Shown here: positions 1 to 9,200 of the stretch, in pieces
How positions within the stretch are numbered: position 1 is the stretch's first letter
Layout: each line of letters begins with the position of its first letter
Source of the DNA: Oligoflexia bacterium
Lineage (GTDB): Bacteria > Bdellovibrionota > Bacteriovoracia > Bacteriovoracales > Bacteriovoracaceae
NCBI GenBank assembly: GCA_015232015.1
Contig: JADGAM010000025.1
Span: forward strand, 1-35,272
DNA length: 35,272 bases
Reading direction: 5' to 3'
Program-made: the position numbers and the translations under genes
Notes under the pieces: model-generated
Database searches by the model: none
What the model saw: only the letters and a program-made list of their open reading frames with translations
Told to the model about the DNA's origin: nothing

Positions 1-156
1 TAGATCAAACATAATTCAATTTCCCATTTATTTGCATACGCCAAAGCATTACTCAAGAGAGGAGGAATATATTATCACCAGAGAAAATACGTCAAGTACG
101 TTTTATTATGATAGGTAATAATTTCATAAACCAAACTTTATTAAGGAGACAAAATA

Positions 157-399
157 ATGAATACTTGTGTGGAATAAATAAAAAAAGAAACAGATAAAAT
201 GAGACATGATTTTAAGGGAAATCTAAGGAAAGCACAAATAATTTATTCTCTTATAGAAGAGCAGCGAAAGAGTGGAATAAATATCGAAAAAAAACATATC
301 GAAGAGTTAAATAAAGTTTTGGATGAATTAAAAAACAATTGGGGTAAATTAGAGAAAAAAATATATGAACACAATGTTTTAAACTCTTCATCCATTTAA
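157..399 (+). pseudogene. Short H-box-like protein, early in-frame stop
   Basis: A good ribosome site (aaggagac) precedes an ATG at 157, but codon 7 is TAA. The frame then runs open to 399 and has an in-frame ATG at 199, giving a possible 66-aa product. The start of a second copy at 4703 reads MNICVEE where this one reads MNTCVE-stop, so a GAA-to-TAA change is the simplest explanation. The rest contains RHDFKGNL, which resembles the H-box of histidine kinases and phosphotransfer proteins, followed by a charged helical stretch. A role as a phosphoacceptor helper of the kinase at 1048 is inference. Whether the 199 ATG is used is unknown; its upstream bases are only a weak ribosome site. Confidence 0.55.
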
Positions 400-410
400 A
401 GAGGTTTTTA

Positions 411-1055
411 GTGAAAAACAATGATTTTACCATTTATAAGAATACTTTTGGAACTTTTGGGTTACCAAAAAATAGATTTAAGAGCTACTGTCTACTTTTG
501 CCTGGTTTTGGTGGTGATGCTTTTTCACGCGAAGATTTTTTTAAAAAGGCCAATGTTCTTGGAATTGGAATAATTCCTATAAATGTTGCAATAGATGAAT
601 CGATTGAAAAAATTTTAGAAAATAACAGAGGAATGCAAATTTTTTTAAAAGCAATTGATGAGAGTATCCACTCAAAAATTAAATATATTAGCGCCAATAG
701 TTTTGGTTGTTACTTGTCAATGAGTTGGATTAAATCTAATAACAATTCACTTGAAAAAGTTGTTTTTATTACTCCATGTTCTCTTGAACAACTTATTTCT
801 ATCTTCCCTCAATACAAAGGTTCTGAAAATAGTGTCTCTGCTTTAAATGAAAATGAAAAGGAAAAAGCAAACTCGACCGTACCTCTAAAACTATTTACTC
901 TGCAACATGACCATCTTGTCACATATATTGATAAATATTTTTTGAATTCTTTTTCTAATATAGAAGAAGAGATTGTGAATTATTCAAACCATTATGAAAT
1001 AATAGATCAGGAAAAGACCACAAATAAAATATTAAGCGAGTTTTATCATGAATAA
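411..1055 (+). CDS. Alpha/beta-hydrolase-like protein
   Basis: A 214-aa protein with a GTG start at 411, 8 bases after the ribosome site AAAGAGG. No signal peptide is seen, so it is probably cytoplasmic. An early strand plus turn (LLLPGFGGD, near residues 28-36) looks like the oxyanion-hole region of alpha/beta hydrolases. SANSFGCYL (near residue 94) fits the nucleophile elbow, with Ser in place inside a degenerate G-x-S-x-G. A late NHYEIID could supply the catalytic His. The substrate is not predictable. It begins 11 bases after the preceding ORF and overlaps the kinase start by 8 bases (1048-1055), so the three are probably co-transcribed and the protein likely serves the same signalling unit. 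The fold call is moderate. Confidence 0.7.
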   Translation: MKNNDFTIYKNTFGTFGLPKNRFKSYCLLLPGFGGDAFSREDFFKKANVLGIGIIPINVAIDESIEKILENNRGMQIFLKAIDESIHSKIKYISANSFGCYLSMSWIKSNNNSLEKVVFITPCSLEQLISIFPQYKGSENSVSALNENEKEKANSTVPLKLFTLQHDHLVTYIDKYFLNSFSNIEEEIVNYSNHYEIIDQEKTTNKILSEFYHE

Positions 1056-3187
1056 AAAGAACATAAGCGATATCACAATAGAAATTTTGCAGTCAATTTA
1101 TCTTAAGGCCATTATACTTGTTCTATCAATACTATTAGCTTTATCCTTAGTTCTGTGGTTGATGCTTATAAGACCAAGATATTTAAATCTTATTCAGAAA
1201 AAAGAAAATTCAAAAAATGCTTTATTGAAAAGAAATATAGATTTAGCATTATCTTATGCTGAACAGAGCTCTTCTAATATTAATACGCTGTTAAGATTAG
1301 CGGAAAATGCTGTTTATGCTATTTCAAGTGATGTTTTGTCATTTTAGGAATTTTTTTTATAATCATCAACCTAGCAATTTTTTTAACGTTATCAAATTTA
1401 CCATAAAGAAAAAATTGAAACCAATATTAAACCAATTTGAAAAATTATCTACCATGCTTATGGCGGAAGGAAAAAAAGAAAAAAATAAGATTGTAATTGA
1501 TGTAGATTTGTTATCAACAGAAAGCCTAACGAATGAATACTATAACATCGTTACTGCTATTAACCATTATGAAAAATCTATTGAAGAACAATCAAGATTA
1601 TCAACCATAAACAAAGTTGCTCAACAGGTTGCTCACGATATTAGGAGTCCTCTGTCTGCACTAAATATGATAGTTAGACTAAATTTACAAGAGTTACCTG
1701 AGGAAAAGAGGATTATAGTTCGTCAACAAATTGAACGTATACAAGATATAGCAAATAATTTATTAGCAAAAAACAGATCCTCATCACTAGATGTTAGTGA
1801 TTTAAAAATTACCAGTGTAGAGTTGCTTTCTAGTATAATAGAAGAAATTATAACAGAAAAACGCCTTAACTTTCGTTCTAGGCTGGGTCTAACTATAGAA
1901 GGAGATATCTACAATAACAACAGTTATGGCCTGTTTGCAAAAATTAATCTTACAGAATTTAAAAGAGTAATCTCAAATTTAATTAATAATTCTGTTGAAG
2001 CACTACCAGAAGGACAGGGAAAGATCGTTGTTATACTAAGGTCCCCATCTGAAAATGTTGTTGATATTATTGTAGAAGATAATGGTAAAGGCATCCCTAC
2101 TGAAATTGTTGATAAGCTTGGGCAAGAAGGTGTCAGTTTTGGCAAAGAAAAAAATAATGAGTCAGGTAGTGGACTTGGTCTTTTTCATGCAAAAACTACG
2201 GTGGAAAAATGGGGAGGCAAATTTACTATTGATTCCGATCTTAACAAGGGTACAAGAATGATTATCTCTTTGCCAAGAGAGACTGCACCTTGCTGGTTTG
2301 TTCCTACAATTTCTTTAACAGCAGGGCAAGCTGTTGTCATCCTTGATGATGATCAAGGTATTCATCAGACTTGGGATAACCGTTTTTGTGAATTATTATT
2401 GCAAGATAAAAACATAGAAATTACACATCTATCTAATCCAGATGCGTTCAGAAAGTGGATTACTACCAATGAATCCCTCTATGAAAATATTTTGTACCTA
2501 AGTGACTTCGAACTACTTGGTTACAAAGAAAGTGGACTAGATCTGTTAGAAGAATATAAATTGAAAAATTCAATTCTTGTTACTTCTCACTATGAAAACG
2601 AAAAGATTAGAAAACGATGTGAAAAATTAGGCGTTAGATTAATTCCTAAGATGCTTGCTGGGTTCGTGCCATTGGAGATGTTAAACAGTGATGGAATTAG
2701 CAACTCACATGATCGCTCATTAGGAAGTGAGCTTAAGATAAGAAGACCTGATGTCAAGGATATAGCACCAGATAACTCCAAAATGGAAATATCTACTCAT
2801 GATATTGATAGATATGATTATGTTTATATCGATGATGACGAATGGTTGCGAATGGGATGGGAAATGGTGGCCAAGACTAAAGGTATAAAACTTCTTACTC
2901 TTAATTCTATAAACGATTTTGAAAAACACACAAGTAAAATATGTAAAGAACATACTGCTATTTATCTTGATAGAAACTTAGGAGAAAATGAAATGAAGGG
3001 TGATGTTTTTGCTGAAATACTCTATAAAAGAGGTCACAAAAATCTTCATCTGGCAACTGGGGAAGATGCTGAAAATTTTCTTCATTTAAGCTGGCTTAAA
3101 GTTACTGACAAGGATTGTCCTTTTGAAGCACGTCCTTATAACTTCTGCGCAGAAGTTGGCGGCCCCCAAAATTTGAAGACCAAATAA
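1048..3187 (+). pseudogene. Hybrid histidine kinase with two frameshifts
   Basis: The start (1048) overlaps the previous gene. The first 99 codons give one membrane helix (about residues 20-40) and a periplasmic-type segment, then stop at 1345-1347. The next frame encodes the missing second helix (VILGIFFIIINLAIF, from 1338) and stops soon after KLP-type residues near 1405. The third frame carries the cytoplasmic part from about 1400 to 3187. That part has an H-box VAQQVAHDIRSPL (His at 1634-1636), N-box NLINNSVEAL, G1 VEDNGKGIP and G2 GSGLGLFHAK. Two receiver-like domains follow, the second with YLDRNLG. Both shifts need one extra base, near homopolymers, so assembly error and true decay are both possible. 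The last 20 residues after KDCPF look like an extension past the family's usual end. Confidence 0.8.
3140..3157. repeat. 18-bp perfect palindrome
   Basis: The sequence aacttctgcgcagaagtt is its own reverse complement. It lies within the last codons of the kinase frame, where the protein no longer resembles its family. GC-rich bases (ggcggccccc) follow, but there is no T-run on either strand, so a classical terminator is unlikely. It may mark a recombination junction or a protein-binding site. Confidence 0.6.
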
Positions 3188-3214
3188 ATTCATTTTATCT
3201 ATCTGCAACTGTGT

Positions 3215-3267
3215 ACTTTTTGAATGACAAATGAAATCTTTCTTTATGCAATTATTGACTTGTTTTC
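3215..3267 (+). repeat. 53-bp direct repeat, copy 1 (other copy 4548-4600)
   Basis: Compared base by base with 4548-4600 this differs at two positions (3222 and 3257). It covers about 16 bases before an ATG (3231) and the first 12 codons of a hydrophobic reading frame. Similarity fades right after tgttttc, where copy 2 has lost 16 net bases. Confidence 0.85.
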
Positions 3268-3347
3268 TAATTTTTTTTCTAGCTGTAACTATGACCTATA
3301 TTTTTAGCAATAATTTGCGTGCTAAGATTCCGCCGCCGAAGGCATAA
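3231..3347 (+). CDS. Small membrane protein, 38 aa, possibly truncated
   Basis: An ATG at 3231 opens a frame starting MKSFFMQLLTCF, with a hydrophobic segment across residues 4-26 and a short polar end (RAKIPPPKA). Support comes from the conserved second copy at 4564, which keeps the first 12 codons. No clear ribosome site is seen. In copy 2 the polar end is different (RAKLEIEIEDLP and on, 4616-4690), so the end here was probably replaced at a junction near 3330. It lies directly after the kinase, as if it began another unit of the same operon type. Function unknown. Confidence 0.35.
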   Translation: MKSFFMQLLTCFLIFFLAVTMTYIFSNNLRAKIPPPKA

Positions 3348-3438
3348 CTTGCTTGAAATTTAATTGTTCTAATATTAACCGAATTATTCCCTGAAACATA
3401 TTGTGTGTTACCAGGCGCAGTTATATCAACAATCGCTG
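3296..3438 (-). pseudogene. Outer-membrane-type C-terminal fragment
   Basis: On the minus strand an open frame of 46-47 codons reads VDITAPGNTQYVSGNNS, then IRTIKFQASYAFGGG, and stops at 3296. Alternating hydrophobic/polar strands with Tyr and Phe suit the last strands of a beta-barrel protein. It has no start and a stop just upstream, so it would be a remnant. Its last 17 codons overlap the small + strand frame, so one of the two calls is wrong in the overlap. The junction probably lies near 3330. Confidence 0.35.
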
Positions 3439-3517
3439 ATTAGTTTCTAGACTCTTACCCAAAATTTTGTTAATTTAGCGATTTAAATGTTATGAATAGA
3501 TTATATGGCAGTAAAAT

Positions 3518-4219
3518 ATGACTTTAAAAAAATTAAAACAACATGAATCTCTTGCCTCAAATCAAATATCAATCAAATCAATTAAATTTTTATTTTATTT
3601 AACTATATTGTTTTTGTTTATTGGTTGTTCAATGGCACCATTAACCTCAACCAAAAACGCGAGCACATTAGGTGCTAGTAATTGGGAAATCAGCACAGGT
3701 TTTGTTCCTACTCCATCATTATCTGCAAGTAGAGGATTTGGAAAAGATTTTGATAGCGGTATTATTATTGAAGGGCAAATGTTTCCACTAATTGCTCTTT
3801 GGGGAAAATATGCTTTTAGAAACTTTGAAGGCCTCGAATTCTTTAGGAAAGATTATGCTTTTTCATTATATGGAGGCATCTTTCATGCGCTGGACCCCGC
3901 TGCTTCGAAAGGTTTTTTTATTGGACCAGTGATCAGCTATAAGTATAATTGGACAGAAGTATTTTTGTCCGTACGATACAACTGGACACATTGGGATTCT
4001 GTAGATGCATCTTTTTCAGATAAAGAGAACTTCATCTTCCATGATTTAAAACGGGAAAAAGAAACTTTAAGTTATATGCAATATTCATTGGGCGTGAATT
4101 TTTGGTTTACGGAAAAATTTGGTTTATCTCTAGCTGGTAAAGTATTACAAGCTGTTGATGGAAGCAATTACCTTGATTTTACCGTTCTTCCGAGCGCTGA
4201 GTTGATGTTCAAATTTTAG
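3518..4219 (+). CDS. Outer-membrane-type lipoprotein, 233 aa
   Basis: The protein starts with a 22-residue polar region, then a hydrophobic stretch ending LFLFIGC, a lipobox-like site with Cys37. The mature part is rich in aromatic, alternating strands (for example FEGLEFF, YALFSL-type and WTEVFLSVRYNW) and ends in Phe, as many outer-membrane barrels do. It therefore looks like a small lipid-anchored or beta-barrel protein of the outer membrane. The ribosome site at 3518 is weak, and a different start within the first 20 codons cannot be excluded. No family is recognised. The flanks on both sides are gene fragments, and it may have arrived with them. Confidence 0.75.
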   Translation: MTLKKLKQHESLASNQISIKSIKFLFYLTILFLFIGCSMAPLTSTKNASTLGASNWEISTGFVPTPSLSASRGFGKDFDSGIIIEGQMFPLIALWGKYAFRNFEGLEFFRKDYAFSLYGGIFHALDPAASKGFFIGPVISYKYNWTEVFLSVRYNWTHWDSVDASFSDKENFIFHDLKREKETLSYMQYSLGVNFWFTEKFGLSLAGKVLQAVDGSNYLDFTVLPSAELMFKF

Positions 4220-4255
4220 AATGCTTTTTAACTGTTAATTAAATAGATTTTAAGG

Positions 4256-4428
4256 TTAGCGAGCAGTCCCTCAGTAGAGATGACTATTCCAACGTCGTCC
4301 ATCTGTGAAACGTACATAACCATGATTTCCTTCAGGATCACCAGCAAAAACTTGTTGGCCTTGACAATATAATGTTCCTAAGGCCACAATTTTTTTTCTA
4401 ACCTCATCTCCTGGCAAAGGGTATCCTG
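4256..4428 (-). pseudogene. Degraded copy of the giant lipoprotein gene's tail
   Basis: This stretch matches the 3' end of the gene at 6298-12627 nearly base for base, including the final codons GTAR and stop. Two differences stand out. The codon for the last Cys (TGT in the intact gene) is TGA here. Also, 135 bp (45 codons) present at 6387-6521 are absent, and in the long gene both edges of that segment carry caccag, so loss by recombination between short repeats fits. Similarity ends near 4428. Confidence 0.9.
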
Positions 4429-4532
4429 CTAGCACTATCTAACTCAATTTTAATTGTTACGAATGCTTTTGCTCCTTTATCTTCTTTTATACGAATTGAT
4501 CTGCGTATTCGCATCCAACTGGCCGGCCATTC
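4404..4532 (-). pseudogene. Fused reading-frame fragment, 42 codons
   Basis: Opening directly after a stop, this minus-strand frame reads EWPASWMRIRRSIRI, then KEDKGAKAFVTIKIELDSAS, before running out of frame into the copied lipoprotein tail. Its composition (K/E-rich, alternating strands) looks coding rather than random. It does not match the long gene at the corresponding place, so it may come from another protein of that family. No start codon with a ribosome site is seen. Confidence 0.3.
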
Positions 4533-4547
4533 TTATCTTAATGGCCC

Positions 4548-4600
4548 ACTTTTTTAATGACAAATGAAATCTTTCTTTATGCAATTATTAACTTGTTTTC
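4548..4600 (+). repeat. 53-bp direct repeat, copy 2
   Basis: Partner of 3215-3267 with two mismatches. It is followed by a sequence that shares only short pieces (gtaactat, gctaag) with copy 1. Confidence 0.85.
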
Positions 4601-4690
4601 AGTAACTATCAAGTCAGAGCTAAGTTAGAAATTGAGATAGAAGATTTGCCAGATTTTGTTGTTAAAAATGAGAATAAATATTTGAATTGA
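4564..4690 (+). pseudogene. Broken copy of the small membrane protein
   Basis: The first 13 codons (MKSFFMQLLTCFQ) end at a stop produced by a net 16-base loss relative to 3268-3284. A second frame from 4616 reads RAKLEIEIEDLPDFVV and on to LN, and its TGA overlaps the ribosome site of the next small gene. This arrangement shows what an intact unit looks like: a small membrane protein ending in an acidic tail, then the MNxCVEE gene. At least two indels separate the parts. Confidence 0.5.
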
Positions 4691-4702
4691 GGAGACAAAA
4701 TA

Positions 4703-4768
4703 ATGAATATTTGTGTGGAAGAAATTTACAAGAGACTGAGTAGTTACGTAGATCTACTAATGGCCTGA
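4703..4768 (+). pseudogene. Second copy of the H-box protein's start
   Basis: The 31 bases 4690-4720 match 144-174 with one mismatch, including the ribosome site and the first six codons. The frame reads MNICVEEIYKRLSS, then VDLLMA, and stops at 4768. The last 25 bases overlap the end of the ATPase gene on the other strand, so the rest of this gene was lost at the ATPase junction. Confidence 0.7.
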
Positions 4769-6150
4769 GTTGCATACAATGGATAGTGGTCAACACTAAA
4801 TTTTGTTTTTGAATTTGATTTTTGATGATCAATTTTGATTACATCTTTTGATAAAATAATTGCTTTTCTTAAAGAAAACTCATTAATTATTATTTCTAAA
4901 CTTTTTGCACGACTAGCGTGAGCAGATTTAACTTCAATGGGAATTAATTCACCATCAAAATCAATCACAAATTCGATTTCGTGATTTTTATTATTCCAAG
5001 AGTAGAGGCCATTTTTATGAGTGTGCATTTGATAAGAGGAGTTTAAAAGACAGGCAACAAAATTTTCGGCAAAGTATCCTTTAGCACTGCCATAGTTTTG
5101 TTTTAAAATAACTTCTGGACTAAGACCTAACATAGCTCCTAAAATTCCAATATCGAAGATATAGAGTTTAAATAGATTATCTTTACAATATGATTTAAGA
5201 GGATGGGAAATTTGTGAGGCCACAGGAACTTTAATTACTAGACCTGCTTTACTAAGCCAATCAATTGGACCTGAAAGATCAGCAAAACTTTTTTTTCCAT
5301 AAATAACATGATTGAATTTATATCTTTTAACAGAAGTATTATGATATTGGGAAAGTTGCATGGGAATATTTTCAAAAACTGTCTCGATATGGATAGCGTT
5401 TTCAATACCAGAATGTTTTTTAAAATCGTTTTTATATGAAATAATTAAATCAAGTTGACGTTCGCGGGCCATCTTTAGTGCTTGATATTTACTGTTTGGT
5501 TTTGTCTTAGATTTATTTTCAGTTTCAGCTTCAATAGTTTCTTTTAAAAAGTGATAAACAATCTCAGGCATTCCTCCTACAATGTAATAATCTAATAGAT
5601 ATTCCCATAAGACATTTTGGATTACATTTGAGTTATCATATTTGTTTATTACTTCTTGATAACTTTCGAAAAGTTTTGGGTGATCTACTGCTTGTATGTA
5701 TTCTTCAAAACTTAGAGGAAACATCTCTAAAAAATTTACTTTGCCTACAGGAAATGATTCTTTTGATAGTTTAATTCCCAGCAAAGAACCAGCACAACAG
5801 ATTGCTAATTCAGGAAGATCTTCACAAAAATATTTTAAACTTGTAATGGCCCTGGGGCAATTTTGAATTTCATCAAAAATTATCAAATCATTTTTTTTGT
5901 CTATATCAGATTTTAATGTAAGAGAAAGTTGCAGTAGTAATCGTTTGTAATCTAAATCACCATCGAAAATAGGGGAGAATTTATCATTATCTTTTTCAAA
6001 ATCAATTACATGAACTTTTTTGAAATTTTTTTTTCCAAATTCTTTTAAAATATAACTTTTCCCAACTTGTCTAGCACCTTTGAGGATTAAAGGCTTTCTT
6101 TGAACACTATTTTTCCATTTAAGTAAGTCATTATAAATTATTCTTTTCAT
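4744..6150 (-). CDS. AAA_14/DUF4143-type ATPase
   Basis: A 468-aa ATPase. Walker A GARQVGKS spans residues 25-32 and Walker B IIFDEIQ has its DE at 93-94. Residues about 300-440 carry the DUF4143 end region, with ENFVACLL followed by EIEFVIDFDG and IPIEVKSA. That is the D-x(n)-E-x-K pattern of a PD-(D/E)xK nuclease-like fold. Proteins of this type are widespread, often in accessory DNA, and their biological role is poorly defined. The length is normal. The start is supported by agaagg 11 bases upstream on the minus strand. The last ten residues (YATQAISRST) overlap the broken MNxCVEE copy and may be a replaced end. The region upstream carries inverted repeats (6177-6222). It sits between the lipoprotein gene and a decayed copy of its tail, suggesting an insertion. 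Confidence 0.88.
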   Translation of the reverse strand: MKRIIYNDLLKWKNSVQRKPLILKGARQVGKSYILKEFGKKNFKKVHVIDFEKDNDKFSPIFDGDLDYKRLLLQLSLTLKSDIDKKNDLIIFDEIQNCPRAITSLKYFCEDLPELAICCAGSLLGIKLSKESFPVGKVNFLEMFPLSFEEYIQAVDHPKLFESYQEVINKYDNSNVIQNVLWEYLLDYYIVGGMPEIVYHFLKETIEAETENKSKTKPNSKYQALKMARERQLDLIISYKNDFKKHSGIENAIHIETVFENIPMQLSQYHNTSVKRYKFNHVIYGKKSFADLSGPIDWLSKAGLVIKVPVASQISHPLKSYCKDNLFKLYIFDIGILGAMLGLSPEVILKQNYGSAKGYFAENFVACLLNSSYQMHTHKNGLYSWNNKNHEIEFVIDFDGELIPIEVKSAHASRAKSLEIIINEFSLRKAIILSKDVIKIDHQKSNSKTKFSVDHYPLYATQAISRST

Positions 6151-6176
6151 AGGATTGTGTGCCTTCTTTGAAAAAC

Positions 6177-6222
6177 TAGAAATTCTATGCTAAAATAGCA
6201 TATATTGCCTAGAAATTCTAGG
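6177..6222 (-). promoter_or_regulatory. Inverted-repeat cluster upstream of the ATPase gene
   Basis: Three symmetric elements lie within 46 bases just upstream of the ATPase start: tagaaattcta (6177-6187), tatgcta-aaa-tagcata (6186-6202) and cctagaaattctagg (6208-6222). The first and third share the same 11-base core. The arrangement looks like paired operator sites over the promoter. The regulator is unknown and is not encoded next to it. Confidence 0.5.
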
Positions 6223-6257
6223 TATAAAATGGTTTTTTAAGTACTTTTTCTGACTTT

Positions 6258-6285
6258 TAACTGGTAATAAATAACTGGTAATAAA
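6258..6285. repeat. Two perfect 14-bp direct repeats
   Basis: taactggtaataaa occurs twice without a gap, 12 bases downstream of the giant lipoprotein's stop and upstream of the ATPase operator region. It is a simple tandem duplication. A regulatory role is possible but unsupported. Confidence 0.8.
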
Positions 6286-6297
6286 TAGAAAATAAGA

Positions 6298-9200
6298 TTA
6301 GCGAGCAGTCCCACAGTAGAGATGATTATTCCAACGTCGTCCATCTGTGAAACGTACATAACCATGATTTCCTTCAGGATCACCAGTGGCGGGATTTTGT
6401 AGAATTTCAAGATCTGAAGTTAAATAAAGTATTCCATAAGGGTCGATAGGATTAGTCTGAGGTGGAGGGTATTCATATCCTGGGATAGGTCTATTTCCAA
6501 ATGCTCCGAAGGCGGCACCAGTAAAAACTTGTTGGCTTTGACAATATAATGTTCCTAAGGCCACAATTTTTTTTCTAACTTCATCTCCTGGCAAAGGGTA
6601 TCCTGTCTGTTGATCAAAATCTGAATCAACTAATCTTGCACTTTTATCAATACTTTCATCAATTCCCTCACCAGAAACAAAACGATTAAAGTACACATAT
6701 AGATCAACTTTATTAGGTAAAGCACAGATTCTTTGATTAGCATTATTGGGATCAACAATGGAAAATTGACTACAACAATTATTTTGATTTGCAACAATAG
6801 AACCTAAACGATTACAGCAGATAAACCTATTGGGAGAAAAAATTGGATCGAGGGTAATACTATCTTGGAAAACTACTCGTCTATCTTGATTGGAGTAATC
6901 TCCCACTGCTGTAGGCGTGTACATTTTTATAGTAGAGTAATCGATATCTAATCGAAATGAATCATTAGCAAATGATGTGCGGTTATCAGATTCAGGAATA
7001 TTTGGTGCGTAGTTATCTTCAAAAACAGCAGGAGTTCGTAAGCTGTAAAGCCCTGGTACTAATTTTTTAGCATTGGAGGGACAATAAAGTGGTTCATAAT
7101 ATATTTGAGGAATTCCTAAGAGTTCAAGGCGTGATAATTTTTCTAGGTAATATAAATCATTTCCAGGAGAGAAATTGGAATATGTGTTTGCAGGAGTTTG
7201 CCAAGCATTGGGTTTCTCATAACCATCATCATCATAGCAATTTCTATAACAATGCCTTCTTGCTCCTATAGGATAGAATTCGATTATGATACCAGCGTTT
7301 GAATAAGAGTACATGCCTCCATTGGCGTCTGTAACATTAGGTCCGCTGCGGTAATATATATTTTCGCCACCTACGCACTCCCCATCAATACCATATTTAG
7401 TATAACAAAGATTTCTTTTTATAAAAAGCCATCCGGTTTCTCTTTCATAACACCATCCTTGCTTAGTTGTAGTAACATGGCCAGCCACATTAGTGTTCTC
7501 TGATTGAAAAAAAGCATAATCATGGTTAGGATCTCTATTGGGAGAACCACATAATCTGCCACTACTTGCTGCTCCAGCAATAGGTAGTGGGGTTGCGGTT
7601 ATTGCGTTTGCATCTGGAGCATTTTTGACACCTTCAAAGTTATATGTATTATCAGGATTTGAATTTAGTGCTCGTCTGCTTATATAAACATCTTTAATAT
7701 TGATTCCGCCATTAATGTATGCTGGAATTTGAATTACTAATTGGGTTTGAGATTCCCAAGCAAACATTGCTTCACTACCCATATCTGTTTGAAGGGTATA
7801 GTTTAACCAACCACTCCCTCTAGTAATAGTTGTACTTTTTGGGTAAGTGACTGTTAAACTATTACTATTCACCAAATTTGGCACATAAGGAGCGAAGTCC
7901 GAGGAGTATCCTGCGCGGTTTACAGAGTGAACACGGACTACGACATCGTTTAAACCATCGGCCGTTGCATCTGTCATTACTGATATTCGCTCATCATTAG
8001 TGGCGAAAGCTCTTATTTGAGCTGGAAATAAATAAGTTGTTTTGCTTTTTCCAAAACCACTTCGGTTATCTTTGTCTGTTCCATCTGGGTTACCTAGTAA
8101 GTAATGAGCGCAGGCGTAGTTACTGGGATCTTGGCAAAATAAATTTGCTTCTTGTTCATATGATTTATTTTCTATTTCACTTGCAACATTGGGAAGATAG
8201 TTTTTACCATAGATAAGTGGTGTTCTATAATTTAAACACCTAAAGTTTTCAGGATTTATTTTTAATTTTGTAGAGGAAACTCTCCATTCATGAGTTCCAT
8301 CTGCAAATAGCCTAATCCAACTGCTACAACAAGTTTTTTTGCCAGTATCGTTAAAAGTTTTCCATTGATAGCGTGCTGGTCTTAGGCTGTTTGATGTTGC
8401 GCCTGCGGGAATGTTTTCGGCGGCCGTGTATACAACTTTAGCTTGCATTGGTACAGGAGTGCCGAGTCCTGGCTCTGTAGTTGTTAAATATTCCAACACA
8501 GAATATCTAGAGTAGCGGCCAATTCCTGCAGGGTTATTAATTGCGAATGCTGTAGGAGCTGTATCTAATTTGTTATAGAGCTTTTGTACACTGGCAGGGT
8601 CTCTTGGATTATAGTATCCCATAGTATACATAGTGAATTCACTACCCGTTTCTCGGCAACAGCGATTTTTACTTAAATTGTATGCTAAGTATCTATCCCT
8701 TAGCGTTTGATCTGTACTATTATAGTTTGTAATAGTTTCTTCTTGTGAACAAATTAAAGACTCTTCCCAATACTTTTTTTCTGCCTCAGTATCACCAAAT
8801 CTACTCTCAGGAAGACCTTTGGCAATCGCTTCGTGAAATTTGTTAGGAGAGCAGTCAAGTTCAGAGTGGCAAACAGAGCCGGCCCTTCGTAAACATGCAT
8901 CTTTTGCAAGTGTGGGTGCACCAACAGTAGATCCAGAAGATAATGGTCCGGCCTCAATACTGTCAAAGTTAGATTTCCCACTATAAAGGGATTCTCTGCC
9001 ACATGAATTTTGCGATATAAGTTTACGAACATAATTGGAAACATTGGCGGCCAGTATTGGATATGTAGGTGCTTCAATGTGCATGTAATCGCCGTAAAAA
9101 GTATTATCTGCTAAAGTTGCATCGGTGGTGCTAGTTGATGAATCGGAATTTTCTTTCATATCTTCAGTGTTGTCATTTATTAGAGGGCAACCATGAATTT

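Noticed and set aside
4-111. Open frame of 35 codons (ISHLFAYAKALLKRGGIYY) at the left edge
   Set aside because: It opens right after a TAG at 1-3, has no start and no family I recognise; it may be the end of a lost gene but evidence is too thin.
3138-3160. lox- or attC-like recombination site at the palindrome
   Set aside because: There is no spacer as in lox sites, and the ends do not fit the attC core sequences.
8754-9077. 107-aa minus-strand frame within the giant lipoprotein gene
   Set aside because: It is an out-of-frame shadow of the lipoprotein coding sequence.
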